This document shows positions 42,423 to 51,528 of a DNA stretch of 53,596 nucleotides, in pieces. This stretch comes from an uncultured Clostridia bacterium. GTDB taxonomy: Bacteria; Bacillota; Clostridia; TANB77; CAG-508. Each line of letters opens with the position of its first letter. Positions within the stretch are counted from its first letter, which is position 1. A program made the position numbers and the translations under genes. The notes beneath the pieces are model-generated. The model saw only the letters and a program-made list of their open reading frames with translations. It ran no database searches and was not told the DNA's origin. The DNA lies in assembly GCA_948678575.1 (NCBI GenBank), contig CAPPGO010000002.1:1-53596 (forward strand). Direction: 5' to 3'.

Positions 42423-43160
42423 ATGAAGTTTGATATATTAACACTTTTTCCTGAAATGTTTGAACCAATAAAACAAAGTATTATTGGTAGAGCAACTGAA
42501 AAAAACATAATAGAAATAAATTTAATAAATATTAGAGATTTTTCAAAGGACAAACATAAAAAAGTTGATGATACACCATATGGTGGAGGAGCAGGAATGC
42601 TTATGAGACCAGATGTGGTATATGATTGCTATAATTCAGTGAAAAGTAATAACTCTAAATTGATTTATTTGTCACCACAAGGAAATCGTCTAAATCAAGC
42701 TAAGGTTGAGCAATTAGCAAAAGAAGAACACTTAATTGTACTTTGTGGACATTATGAAGGTATAGATCAGCGAGTAATAGATAAAATCGTAGATGAAGAA
42801 ATTTCAATAGGAGATTATGTATTAACTGGTGGAGAGTTACCAGCAATGGTACTTGTAGACAGCGTGTCAAGATATGTAAGTGGTGTGCTTAAAGAAAATT
42901 CAATAAGTGAAGAATCTTTTTCAAATGGATTGCTTGAATATCCACAATATACAAGACCAGAAGTTTTCGAAGGAATAGAAGTTCCAGAAGTATTAAAAAG
43001 TGGTCATCATAAAAATATTGATAATTGGAGAAGAGAACAAGCTTTAAAAAGAACTTTTGAAAAAAGACCAGAACTTTTAGAACAAGCTGAATTAAGTGAA
43101 AAAGATAAGAAATTTATAAAAGAGTTGAAAAAAGATTTTAAAAAGAAGGAGGAAAATTAA
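42423..43160 (+). CDS. trmD: tRNA (guanine-N1)-methyltransferase
   Basis: 245 residues. Makes m1G37 to prevent frameshifting. Start MKFDILTLFPEMFEP; knot motifs YLSPQGNRLNQAKVEQLA, LCGHYEGIDQRVID and ISIGDYVLTGGELPAMVLVDSVSR; tail GHHKNIDNWRREQAL. Begins 3 nt after rimM; its stop is adjacent to the rplS start. Confidence 0.97.
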   Translation: MKFDILTLFPEMFEPIKQSIIGRATEKNIIEINLINIRDFSKDKHKKVDDTPYGGGAGMLMRPDVVYDCYNSVKSNNSKLIYLSPQGNRLNQAKVEQLAKEEHLIVLCGHYEGIDQRVIDKIVDEEISIGDYVLTGGELPAMVLVDSVSRYVSGVLKENSISEESFSNGLLEYPQYTRPEVFEGIEVPEVLKSGHHKNIDNWRREQALKRTFEKRPELLEQAELSEKDKKFIKELKKDFKKKEEN

Positions 43161-43670
43161 ATGGATATTTTAAAATCTATTGAGCATGAACAATTAAAAA
43201 ACAAAATTCCAGAATTAAAAATTGGTAATACAGTTAGAGTTCATGTTAAGATTAAAGAAGGAAACAAAGAAAGAATCCAAGTTTTCGAAGGTATTATAAT
43301 AAAAAAACAAGGTGGAGGAGTAAACGAGACTTTCACAGTAAGAAGAATTTCTTATGGTGTAGGTGTTGAAAAAACATTCTTAGTTCACTCACCAAGAATT
43401 GAAAAAATTGAGGTTGTTAGAGTAGGTAAAGCTAGAAGAGCTAAATTATACTATTTAAGAGATAGAGTAGGTAAAGCTGCTAAGACAAAAGAAAAAATTG
43501 GTGCAAGAATCGAAACTAAGGAAATTGTAATCAAAGAAGAAGTTGTTCCAGGTGAAGCAGAAGTTGTAGAAACAGTTGAAGAAGTTCCAGTAGCTGAACC
43601 AGTTGTAGAAGAAGTTGCTAAAACAGAAGAAGCAAAAGCTGAAACAACAGCAACAGAAGAAAATAAATAA
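43161..43670 (+). CDS. rplS: 50S ribosomal protein L19 with acidic tail
   Basis: 169 residues. The first 115 or so are standard L19 (IPELKIGNTVRVHVKIKEGNKERIQVFEGIIIKKQGGG, RVGKARRAKLYYLRD). Residues from about 125 on are an added Glu/Val/Ala-rich tail (VVPGEAEVVETVEEVPV). AAGGAGGA precedes ATG 43161. A similar acidic tail occurs on S2 in this window. Confidence 0.95.
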   Translation: MDILKSIEHEQLKNKIPELKIGNTVRVHVKIKEGNKERIQVFEGIIIKKQGGGVNETFTVRRISYGVGVEKTFLVHSPRIEKIEVVRVGKARRAKLYYLRDRVGKAAKTKEKIGARIETKEIVIKEEVVPGEAEVVETVEEVPVAEPVVEEVAKTEEAKAETTATEENK

Positions 43671-43680
43671 TTATTATAAA

Positions 43681-43713
43681 AAAGAAATGTGATTAAAAAA
43701 CATTTCTTTTTTT
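43681..43713 (+). terminator. Terminator of the rpsP-rplS cluster
   Basis: AAAGAAATG (43681-43689) with CATTTCTTT (43701-43709) and a T-run. Confidence 0.88.
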
Positions 43714-43832
43714 GTGTACTAAATGCCACAAGTTGACATTCTTTCTAAATTATGTTAACATTAAAAAGAAGTTTTTTGCATTTTGTGCAATGATTTTTTT
43801 CAATACAAATCTGTCATGAGGAGGTATATGCA

Positions 43833-44402
43833 ATGGATATTGAAAAAATGTTACTGAATGGATTGAATGTGGACACAAGTTGTTCAAATCCGACCTGTTT
43901 AAGTGTACTAACTTGCAAAGATTTGCCAGTATACGAAGGACAGGAAAAAATCACAGCGAGTGAACCAAGGGAAAATGGCAAGGTATCTATCTTTTATACA
44001 ACAAGTGATAATGCCAACATCTATTTGAGGAATAAGTTTAAGATGGATATATGCGATTTCATCAAGATTTATACTTCAAGAATAATAGAAGGTGGTTTCT
44101 GTTTCCCAATTTGTGCTCCGTTGTTTGTATGCGTGTTCCGTAAGGAGAATGACAGTAAACTGTTAGAACGGCAGTTCAGAGAGCATCAGGCGCTGGTGGT
44201 TGAATATCCCTTTTCTTTTCAGGGGACAATTCCAAACTTACATGATATGAGTATATACATTTTGACACTGATCGAGTGTGATTTCAGCTTGGCAAAGAAT
44301 CCTATAATACCAAGTGCAGTGTATCATGTCGGAGAGGAATACAGCTTTTTAATTAAAATGTCTGCACAGCAGGATGTGACAATCTTGTATGAGAAATTAT
44401 AG
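43833..44402 (+). CDS. Unrecognised protein, GC-rich for the region
   Basis: 189 residues; no signal peptide or membrane helix; several cysteines (SCSNPTCLSVLTCKD near residues 15-30; FCFPICAPLFVC near 90-105). Codon use stands out: CGG, CTG, CAG and GGC-type codons are common, and 44161-44220 is 47% GC by count, well above the neighbouring genes. GAGGAGG precedes ATG 43833, and the gene has its own terminator. It looks like a recent acquisition from a less AT-rich Bacillota genome. Function unknown. Confidence 0.72.
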   Translation: MDIEKMLLNGLNVDTSCSNPTCLSVLTCKDLPVYEGQEKITASEPRENGKVSIFYTTSDNANIYLRNKFKMDICDFIKIYTSRIIEGGFCFPICAPLFVCVFRKENDSKLLERQFREHQALVVEYPFSFQGTIPNLHDMSIYILTLIECDFSLAKNPIIPSAVYHVGEEYSFLIKMSAQQDVTILYEKL

Positions 44403-44445
44403 ACATAGATAAAACTGGCGAAGCAGTTTGGTTGGAGCTGAGGCT

Positions 44446-44485
44446 GAGGCGATTTACGAGAAGTGAGTCGCCTCAAAGCTTTTTT
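44446..44485 (+). terminator. Terminator of the GC-rich gene
   Basis: GAGGCGA (44446-44452) with TCGCCTC (44468-44474), then a T-run from 44480. Confidence 0.8.
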
Positions 44486-44607
44486 ATGTAATATATGGAA
44501 AAATTATAAATTTTAGTGTATAATGGAAAAAGAGTTATTTTACTACATGTATAGATTGTTTCATAATCGAATAAATATAGGTAACTCAATCTTTTTAGGA
44601 GGTAAAT

Positions 44608-45765
44608 ATGTTTTCAAAAATATATTTAGATAACAATGCTACTACAAAATGTGATGAAGATGTTTTAGAAGAAATGTTACCATATTTAAAAAATGAATAT
44701 GGCAATCCAAGTAGTATATATTCTTTTGGAAAAGATATAAAATCCAAAATTAATTCTGCAAGAAAAAACATTGCAAAATTATTAAATGCGAATGAAGATG
44801 AGATAATATTTACAAGTTGCGCTAGTGAAAGTAATGTTTCTGCAATTATGAATGCTGTAAGAAATAATCCAGATAAAAAACATATAATTACTACTAAGGT
44901 AGAACATGCTTCCATTATGGAAACAATGAAGTATTTAGAAAGCATAGGATATCAAATAACATATTTATCTGTTGATGAAAAAGGAAGATTAAATTTAGAG
45001 GAATTAGTTAGCAGTATTACTGACAATACATTATTAATTACAGTAATGATGGCAAATAATGAACTTGGAAATATATATCCAATAAAAGAAATTGGAGAAA
45101 TTGCAAAAAGACGAAACATTTTGTTTCATTGTGATTGCGTTCAAGCAGTTGGAAAAGTAAAAATAGATGTTAAAGATATGAATATTGATACTTTATCAAT
45201 GTCAGGACATAAGATTCATGCTCCAAAAGGAATTGGTGTTTTATATGTAAGAAATGAAATTCCATATACACCATTAATCTTTGGACATCAAGAAAAAAAT
45301 AGGCGTGGTGGAACTGAAAATGTTCCATATATAATTGCACTTGGAAAAGCTGTTCAAAATATTTTAGATGATAATTATAAAACAAATAATAGAATAAAAC
45401 AACTTAGAGATAAATTAGAAAAAGAAATAACGCAAAACATAGAAGATGTGTATATTTATGGTGATATTGAAAATAGATTACCAAATACATCTAATATAGC
45501 TTTTAAAGGCATAACAGGTGAAGAAATTTTGTTAGTTTTGGAGAGCTATAACATATATGTTGGCACTGGTTCAGCTTGTAATTCAGAACTTGCAGAACCT
45601 TCTCATGTATTGGTTGCATGTAATGCTGATTTAGATAATTATAGTCCTATTAGAATTAGTTTAAGTAAATATAATACAGAAGAGGAAATCGATTTATTTG
45701 TATCTAAAATAAAAGATGTAGTGACTATGTTAAGAAAGTTGAGAAGTAGAAAAGATGAGAAATAA
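44608..45765 (+). CDS. Cysteine desulfurase (NifS/IscS family)
   Basis: 385 residues. PLP enzyme releasing sulfur from cysteine for Fe-S cluster or thionucleoside synthesis. YLDNNATTKCDEDVLEEMLPYLKNEYGNPSS at the start, PLP Lys202 in SMSGHKIHAPKGIG, and active-site Cys324 in GTGSACNSE. AGGAGG precedes ATG 44608. First gene of a three-gene unit with overlapping junctions leading to a ferredoxin-like protein. Confidence 0.93.
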   Translation: MFSKIYLDNNATTKCDEDVLEEMLPYLKNEYGNPSSIYSFGKDIKSKINSARKNIAKLLNANEDEIIFTSCASESNVSAIMNAVRNNPDKKHIITTKVEHASIMETMKYLESIGYQITYLSVDEKGRLNLEELVSSITDNTLLITVMMANNELGNIYPIKEIGEIAKRRNILFHCDCVQAVGKVKIDVKDMNIDTLSMSGHKIHAPKGIGVLYVRNEIPYTPLIFGHQEKNRRGGTENVPYIIALGKAVQNILDDNYKTNNRIKQLRDKLEKEITQNIEDVYIYGDIENRLPNTSNIAFKGITGEEILLVLESYNIYVGTGSACNSELAEPSHVLVACNADLDNYSPIRISLSKYNTEEEIDLFVSKIKDVVTMLRKLRSRKDEK

Positions 45766-46162
45766 GAAGGAATTTATTGATGTAGCACCTGATGATGAAA
45801 ATTGCCCCGCAGATGCATTAATGGCAAATTTTAGAAAAAAGATAAAAGAAGCAAAAGAAAAAGATTATCAAAAAAATATAGAATTTTCTAATGGATGTGT
45901 AAATTTCTTTAAAGATATGGCTGATGTTGTAGAAGAAAGTGATAAGTATATTGAATTTAATTGGGAAGATGTTCCAAATAAGGATTTACCATCTTTAACT
46001 GTTAAGATAAGAAAAAGTAATGGAAAATTTTATTTGCAATATTTAAAAGAACATGGCGAAGAAGAACTAGTTATAAAGGGAAAACAAAGAAAAGGTAAAA
46101 ATAAAAACGGAAAAATTCAAGTAAGAAAGAATTATCCTGAGAAAGATAAGGAGGAAAGATAA
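45755..46162 (+). CDS. Hypothetical basic protein in the cysteine desulfurase operon
   Basis: 135 residues, highly charged, with a Lys-rich C-terminus (KGKQRKGKNKNGKIQVRKNYPEKDKEER). Its start overlaps the desulfurase end by 11 nt and its stop overlaps the next ATG by one base, so the three proteins are made together. No family is recognised. Confidence 0.7.
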   Translation: MRNKKEFIDVAPDDENCPADALMANFRKKIKEAKEKDYQKNIEFSNGCVNFFKDMADVVEESDKYIEFNWEDVPNKDLPSLTVKIRKSNGKFYLQYLKEHGEEELVIKGKQRKGKNKNGKIQVRKNYPEKDKEER

Positions 46163-46773
46163 TGGCTGTATTAGTTAATTTTAAAATATGTGACAATGAT
46201 AAAGCATGTAGTGGTATGGCAGTATGCCCAAATGGAGTTTTTGAATGGGACGAAACAAATAAAACTTTATTAATACATAATGAAAAATGTGTTAGTTGTG
46301 GTCTTTGTGAAAAAGCGTGTATGGTTAATGCTATAAAGGTTGCGAAGACAGATGAGGAATATCAAAAAATACAAAAAGAAATTGATGATGATCCTAGATC
46401 TATAAATGATTTATTAGTTGATAGATATGGAGGAATGCCAATAGATGAAGCAATGATTGGAAAAGCAGAAGAAATTGATGTAAAATTGCTTGAAGGTACA
46501 AGACCATTTATTGTAGAATTATTTAATGATGATTCTATTATGTGTTTATTAAAAAGCATACCTATGAAAAAAATTGCTGATGCTTTTGATGAAAATACAA
46601 GATATAGAAAAATTGAAGTTACCTCAGATGATGTTTTGAAAAAATATGATATTAAAGAATTACCTAGTTTATTATTTTTTAAAGATGGAGTTTTAAAAGG
46701 TAAAATAGACGGATATATTGATGAAGATAATGAACAAGAATTAATGAACAAAATAGAAGAATTTAAAAAATAA
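46162..46773 (+). CDS. 4Fe-4S ferredoxin domain fused to thioredoxin-like domain
   Basis: 203 residues. N-terminal ferredoxin region has an incomplete cysteine set (CDNDKACSGMAVCPNG) and a full cluster site CVSCGLCEKACMVNA. The C-terminal part (RPFIVELFNDDSIMCLLKS to LPSLLFFKDGVLKGKIDGY, about 110-200) has a thioredoxin fold with the cis-Pro loop but lacks a CxxC. It is probably an electron carrier or Fe-S delivery factor with the upstream desulfurase. AAGGAGG precedes ATG 46162. Confidence 0.82.
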   Translation: MAVLVNFKICDNDKACSGMAVCPNGVFEWDETNKTLLIHNEKCVSCGLCEKACMVNAIKVAKTDEEYQKIQKEIDDDPRSINDLLVDRYGGMPIDEAMIGKAEEIDVKLLEGTRPFIVELFNDDSIMCLLKSIPMKKIADAFDENTRYRKIEVTSDDVLKKYDIKELPSLLFFKDGVLKGKIDGYIDEDNEQELMNKIEEFKK

Positions 46774-46779
46774 ATAATT

Positions 46780-46814
46780 GAAGGATTGCTTTTTATAGCA
46801 ATCTTTCTTTTTTC
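46780..46814 (+). terminator. Terminator of the desulfurase operon
   Basis: GAAGGATTGCT with AGCAATCTTTC (one mismatch, T-rich loop) followed by a T-run. Confidence 0.82.
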
Positions 46815-46860
46815 ACCTAAAACATATTAAATGAATAATATGAAATAGGTAGGTGAGAAT

Positions 46861-47985
46861 ATGGAAAAAGTATGGATTGCAATTTTGGCATGCTTTATAG
46901 TAATTACAAGCTTTGTTATTGGAATGGTAAGTTTGGACTATTACAATAAAAGTAATGTGAAAAAAATTTGTGGTGATATAAAAATAGAGGACATAACAGA
47001 AAATGCAGAAAGTTCTTTTATAAAAAAGATACCAGATTGTAAAAAAGTAAATATAAAAAGTGAAGATAGACTAGAAAAGGAACTTTGTAATAAAGAAACA
47101 GAAAAATTTGAACTTCAAGATGAAGAAAATATATCTTATGATGGAGATAATGATGATAATTGGAATGTTGAACTTGGAGTATATAGAGGTCTTACATATT
47201 ATTCTCAATTAGATAATAGATGGAAAAATAATTTATATACTGTAATTGGAGATAATACACAAACCATAGGTCGTTCAGGTTGTGGACCTACTTGTGCAGC
47301 AATGATAGTTAGTTCAATTAAGGGACATATAACGCCAGATAAAATGGCAGATTTGTTTATTAAAGGAGGATTTCGTTCACGAAATAATGGTACATATTGG
47401 AGCGCTTATAGAAAAATAGCAGATGAATTTGATATAGGTTATGAAGAAACTGCTAGTTTTTCAAGAGCATTAGAATTACTCAAAAATAATAATTATATAA
47501 TTGCTTCTTGTGGAAATGGATTATTTACAACAGGTGGACATTATATTGTAATAGTTGGAATTGAGGGTAATACATTAAAAATTTATGATCCGTATTTGTA
47601 TAATGGAAAATTTAATACTTCGACTAGAAGAGGAAAAGTAATAGTAGAAGGAAATACAATTTATTGTAGTGTGGAAAATTTTAAAAAATATTCTAATTAT
47701 AAAAATTTCTTTTGCTATCAAAATACAGAGCGTACCAAAGAATTTGATATTGGGCAGAAAGTAATAGTTAATATTCCAGTAGGAATAGCGTTCAGAACTA
47801 GAAAAAAAGCATTAGTTGATGATGGTAGTTCACAGTTTTGGGTAGAAAAATCAACTATTACAGTAAATAATAGAGTAAATGGAATAGTTACAATTTGTTA
47901 CAAAAGAGGTGAAGACTATATGGTTCAATTGTTTTACGATCAATTTTGGTGCAAAGCAAAAGATATTATAACAGTTGTAAATTAG
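46861..47985 (+). CDS. Membrane-anchored C39-like cysteine peptidase
   Basis: 374 residues. N-terminal anchor or signal helix 4-24, charged linker to about 105, then a C39-like peptidase domain: Cys141 in GRSGCGPTCAAMIV, His227 in TTGGHYIVIVG and Asp243 in KIYDPY make the catalytic triad. The last 80 or so residues are beta-rich with an SH3-like look (IGQKVIVNIPVGIAFRTRKKA). Probably acts outside the membrane on peptides or cell-wall material. GTAGGTGAG precedes ATG 46861. Confidence 0.85.
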   Translation: MEKVWIAILACFIVITSFVIGMVSLDYYNKSNVKKICGDIKIEDITENAESSFIKKIPDCKKVNIKSEDRLEKELCNKETEKFELQDEENISYDGDNDDNWNVELGVYRGLTYYSQLDNRWKNNLYTVIGDNTQTIGRSGCGPTCAAMIVSSIKGHITPDKMADLFIKGGFRSRNNGTYWSAYRKIADEFDIGYEETASFSRALELLKNNNYIIASCGNGLFTTGGHYIVIVGIEGNTLKIYDPYLYNGKFNTSTRRGKVIVEGNTIYCSVENFKKYSNYKNFFCYQNTERTKEFDIGQKVIVNIPVGIAFRTRKKALVDDGSSQFWVEKSTITVNNRVNGIVTICYKRGEDYMVQLFYDQFWCKAKDIITVVN

Positions 47986-48623
47986 ACTATTGGTGTGTAT
48001 AACAAAGTAATTCTTTTTCCATCTATTTTTATAAATTTTTCTTCTTTTAAGTATTTTAATTCTCTAAACATTGCAGATCTATTTATCGAAAGATAGTCCG
48101 CTAAATCTTTTAAATTAGTAGGAACATAGATATATTTAGATCTGCTTTTTTTATATTCATTTTCAAAGAAAGCTAATAATTTATCTCTAATAGTTTTTTT
48201 GGTTAAAATTCTAATCCTATCATTATTCTCTTTGCATTTTGAATTGACAATATCAAAAAGATTAGTAATAAAAACATTATAATAGCTGTAATTAATATAT
48301 TTTTTGTTAATTAATTTATTATAATCTATTACTAAAATTTTTGATTGTTTTATGGCTCTGATTTGATATTCGTTATCACTAATATTAGAAATGTTTGTAC
48401 CAAAAACGCTATTTTCAGTTAGTTCTTCAATAAGATTTTCTTCACCATTGTAACTTATATTAACAATTTGAGCATAACCCTCTAATAAAATACATATAAT
48501 ATTTTCACTTTTTAAAGTAGATATCATTTCTTCATTTTTGTTAAAAGTATAAATGTGAGTTTCTAATAATTTGAATAATTTATTTTTCTGTAATTCAGAA
48601 ATATCGTTAAATGGATTGGTCAT
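47982..48623 (-). CDS. Crp/Fnr-family transcription regulator
   Basis: 213 residues. N-terminal cyclic-nucleotide-binding-like barrel (KLLETHIYTFNKNEEMISTLKSENIICILLEGYAQIVNI) and a C-terminal winged helix (TNLKDLADYLSINRSAMFRELKYLKEEKFIKIDGKRITLL). The N-terminal Fe-S cysteines of FNR are absent. ATG 48623 with GGGTGAT upstream is preferred to GTG 48632. It is divergent from nrdD across about 118 bp, so control of nrdDG is plausible but not shown. Confidence 0.9.
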   Translation of the reverse strand: MTNPFNDISELQKNKLFKLLETHIYTFNKNEEMISTLKSENIICILLEGYAQIVNISYNGEENLIEELTENSVFGTNISNISDNEYQIRAIKQSKILVIDYNKLINKKYINYSYYNVFITNLFDIVNSKCKENNDRIRILTKKTIRDKLLAFFENEYKKSRSKYIYVPTNLKDLADYLSINRSAMFRELKYLKEEKFIKIDGKRITLLYTPIV

Positions 48624-48741
48624 TTTTATCACCCAAAATTATTTTATCATAAATTCATTAAAGTTGCAATTGCACCTTCTATTTTGATATTGATTATTCG
48701 TATAATTAAATAAGAAAAACACATAAGAAGGGGAAGAAAAA

Positions 48742-50931
48742 ATGAAAATTGTTAAAAGAGATGGGCATATAGTTGATTATGATTCTGCTAAAATAGAATT
48801 AGCTATAAAAAAAGCAAATGTTGAGGTAAAACCAAAAGAAAGAGCAACAGATGAAGAAATTCAAGATATAATTTCATATATAGAAGATTTGAATAAAAAA
48901 AGAATTTTAGTTGAAGATATTCAAGACATAATTGAAGAGAAATTGATGGAATTTGATAAATATCAATTAGCTAAAAAATATATTACTTATCGTTATACAA
49001 GAGAATTAGTTAGAAAAGCCAATACAACAGATCAAACAATTAAAGAATTAATTGAAGGTGAAAGTGAATATTGGAACAATGAAAATTCTAATAAAAACGC
49101 AATGCTAGTAACAACGCAAAGAGACTATTTAGCAGGAATAACAAGCACAGATATAACAAGAAGATTTCTTCTTCCAGAGGAGATTGTAAAAGCACATGAT
49201 GAGGGAATAATACATTTTCACGATGCAGATTATTTCGCACAAAATGCTTTGCATAATTGTGAATTAATAAATTTAGAAGATATGCTTCAAAATGGTACTG
49301 TAATAAATGGCGTTATGATAGAAAAACCACATAGATTTATAACAGCAGCTACAATTGCAACTCAAATAATTTTAGCAGTAACATCTTCTAGTTATGGTGG
49401 AGCAACAGTTTCACTTACACATTTAGCGCCATTTGTAAGAGCAAGTTATGATAAATATTATAAAAAATATAAAGCAAGAAAATTAGATGAGGAAACTTGC
49501 AAAAAATATGCAAAAGAAGATACTCAAAAAGAAGTAGCAGATGGAGTACAGACTTTTAATTATCAAGTAAATTCAATGACAAATACAAATGGACAAGCAC
49601 CATTTTTAAGTGTATTTATGTATTTGGGTGAGACAGAGGAATATAAAGAAGAAGTTGCTATGATAATGGAGGAATTTTTAAAACAAAGAATTTTAGGATT
49701 TAAGAATAGAAAAGGTGTATATATAACACCAGCGTTTCCAAAATTATTATATGTTCTTGAAGAAGATACTATTAATCCAAAAGGCAAATATTACTATTTA
49801 ACAAAGCTTGCAGCAGAATGTACAGCTAAAAGATTAGTTCCAGATTATATTTCTGAGAAAGTAATGAAAGAATTAAAGAAAAACGAGAATGGAAATGGAG
49901 ATTGTTATCCTTGTATGGGATGTAGATCTTTCCTTACTCCTGATAGATCAATAAGTCTTGGTAATATTGCAAAAGCTGGAAATTATGAAGAAGGCAAAGG
50001 AAAATATTATGGAAGATTTAATCAAGGTGTTGTTACAATCAATTTACCAGATGTTGCATTGTCTTCAAAAAAAGATATGAATAAATTCTGGAAGATTTTT
50101 GATGAAAGATTAGAGTTGTGCCATAAAGCATTACAAATAAGACATAAGAGATTAAGCAATGTGACAAGTGATGTTGCACCTATTTTGTGGCAAGATGGTG
50201 GTTTAGCAAGACTTGCACCAGGTGAGAGCATTCATGAATTATTACACCATGGATATTCAACTATTTCATTAGGATATGCTGGATTATATGAGTGTGTAAA
50301 ATATATGACTGGTAGTAGCCATACAGATAATGGTGAAGGAAAAGATTTTGGACTTAAAGTTATGCAAAAATTAAATGATAAATGCAAAGAATGGAAAGAT
50401 GCAGAAGATATAGATTATTCTGTATATGGAACACCTATTGAAAGTACAACATATAAATTTGCTAAGTGTTTAAAAGAACGCTTTGGTACTGTTGAAGGAG
50501 TTACAGATAGAAAGTATATAACAAATTCATACCATGTTCCAGTATTTGAAGAAATAGATGCATTTAGCAAATTGAAAGTAGAAAGTGAATTCCAAAAATT
50601 AAGCCCTGGTGGAGCAATTTCATATATTGAAACTCCAAATTTACAAAATAATATAGATGTTATTTTAGAAGTTATAAATTTCATTTATGATAATATTATG
50701 TATGCTGAACTAAATACTAAATCAGATTATTGCCAAAAATGTGGATATACAGGTGAAATTCAAATAGATGAAAATTTGGAATGGTATTGTCCAGAGTGTG
50801 GTAATAGAGACCATAATACTTTAAATGTTGCAAGAAGAACTTGTGGATATATTGGAACTAATTTCTGGAATAAAGGAAGAACACAAGAGATAAAAGAGAG
50901 AGTATTGCATATTGATAATAAGGATGCTTAA
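48742..50931 (+). CDS. nrdD: Anaerobic ribonucleoside-triphosphate reductase
   Basis: 729 residues, class III. Makes deoxynucleotides without oxygen by a glycyl radical. N-terminal ATP-cone (KIVKRDGHIVDYDSAKIELAIKKAN), catalytic barrel (HFHDADYFAQNALHNCELINLEDML), C-terminal zinc site (YCQKCGYTGEI ... YCPECGNRDHN) and the glycyl radical loop RRTCGYIGTNFWNKGR. AAGGGGAAG precedes ATG 48742. Followed by its activase gene. Confidence 0.97.
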   Translation: MKIVKRDGHIVDYDSAKIELAIKKANVEVKPKERATDEEIQDIISYIEDLNKKRILVEDIQDIIEEKLMEFDKYQLAKKYITYRYTRELVRKANTTDQTIKELIEGESEYWNNENSNKNAMLVTTQRDYLAGITSTDITRRFLLPEEIVKAHDEGIIHFHDADYFAQNALHNCELINLEDMLQNGTVINGVMIEKPHRFITAATIATQIILAVTSSSYGGATVSLTHLAPFVRASYDKYYKKYKARKLDEETCKKYAKEDTQKEVADGVQTFNYQVNSMTNTNGQAPFLSVFMYLGETEEYKEEVAMIMEEFLKQRILGFKNRKGVYITPAFPKLLYVLEEDTINPKGKYYYLTKLAAECTAKRLVPDYISEKVMKELKKNENGNGDCYPCMGCRSFLTPDRSISLGNIAKAGNYEEGKGKYYGRFNQGVVTINLPDVALSSKKDMNKFWKIFDERLELCHKALQIRHKRLSNVTSDVAPILWQDGGLARLAPGESIHELLHHGYSTISLGYAGLYECVKYMTGSSHTDNGEGKDFGLKVMQKLNDKCKEWKDAEDIDYSVYGTPIESTTYKFAKCLKERFGTVEGVTDRKYITNSYHVPVFEEIDAFSKLKVESEFQKLSPGGAISYIETPNLQNNIDVILEVINFIYDNIMYAELNTKSDYCQKCGYTGEIQIDENLEWYCPECGNRDHNTLNVARRTCGYIGTNFWNKGRTQEIKERVLHIDNKDA

Positions 50932-50941
50932 AGGAGAAAAA

Positions 50942-51430
50942 ATGAGATATAATAAAATAAGAAAAATGGATATTTCAAATGGTGAAGGTATAAGAGTATC
51001 AATATTTATGCAAGGCTGTACTTTTAATTGTAAAAATTGTTTTAATCCAGAAACACATGATTTTAAAGGTGGAAAAAAATTTACTGATGAAACCATAGAA
51101 AAAGTTTTAGAATTATGTGATGATGAACATATTGCTGGATTATCAATTTTGGGTGGGGAGCCAATGCATCCAGATAATATTGAAGGAACTACTTTACTTT
51201 CAAAAAGATTTAAAGAGAAATTTCCAAATAAAAATATATGGGTATGGAGTGGTTTTAAATTTGAAGAATATTTAAAAGATAAGGAAGTACTTAAATATAT
51301 AGATGTTTTAATTGATGGACAATATGTTGATGAACTTAGAGATCCAACATTAAAATGGAGAGGTTCATCAAATCAAAGAGTTATAGATGTTCAAAAGAGT
51401 TTGGAAAAAGGAAGCATAATTGAACATTAA
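50942..51430 (+). CDS. nrdG: Anaerobic RNR-activating protein
   Basis: 162 residues. Radical-SAM activase that makes the NrdD glycyl radical. Cluster motif C26-x3-C30-x2-C33 (QGCTFNCKNCFNPETHDF), then LSILGGEPMHPDN and KNIWVWSGFKFE. ATG 50942 follows AAAGGAGA; an earlier in-frame ATG at 50912 lies inside nrdD and lacks a site. Starts 10 nt after nrdD. Confidence 0.96.
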   Translation: MRYNKIRKMDISNGEGIRVSIFMQGCTFNCKNCFNPETHDFKGGKKFTDETIEKVLELCDDEHIAGLSILGGEPMHPDNIEGTTLLSKRFKEKFPNKNIWVWSGFKFEEYLKDKEVLKYIDVLIDGQYVDELRDPTLKWRGSSNQRVIDVQKSLEKGSIIEH

Positions 51431-51439
51431 AAAAATAAA

Positions 51440-51477
51440 AAATACTTTATATATTTTGTATAAAGTATTTTTTTTAT
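51440..51477 (+). terminator. Terminator of nrdDG
   Basis: 12-bp stem AAATACTTTATA / TATAAAGTATTT, 7-nt loop, T-run. Confidence 0.88.
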
Positions 51478-51528
51478 TTATAAGTAATGCTATAATCATA
51501 TTAGAAATAAAAATTTTGAGAGTATGAT

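Noticed and set aside
48640..48720. NrdR box upstream of nrdD
   Set aside because: No pair of NrdR-like palindromes was found; only a weak FNR-like half-site is visible.
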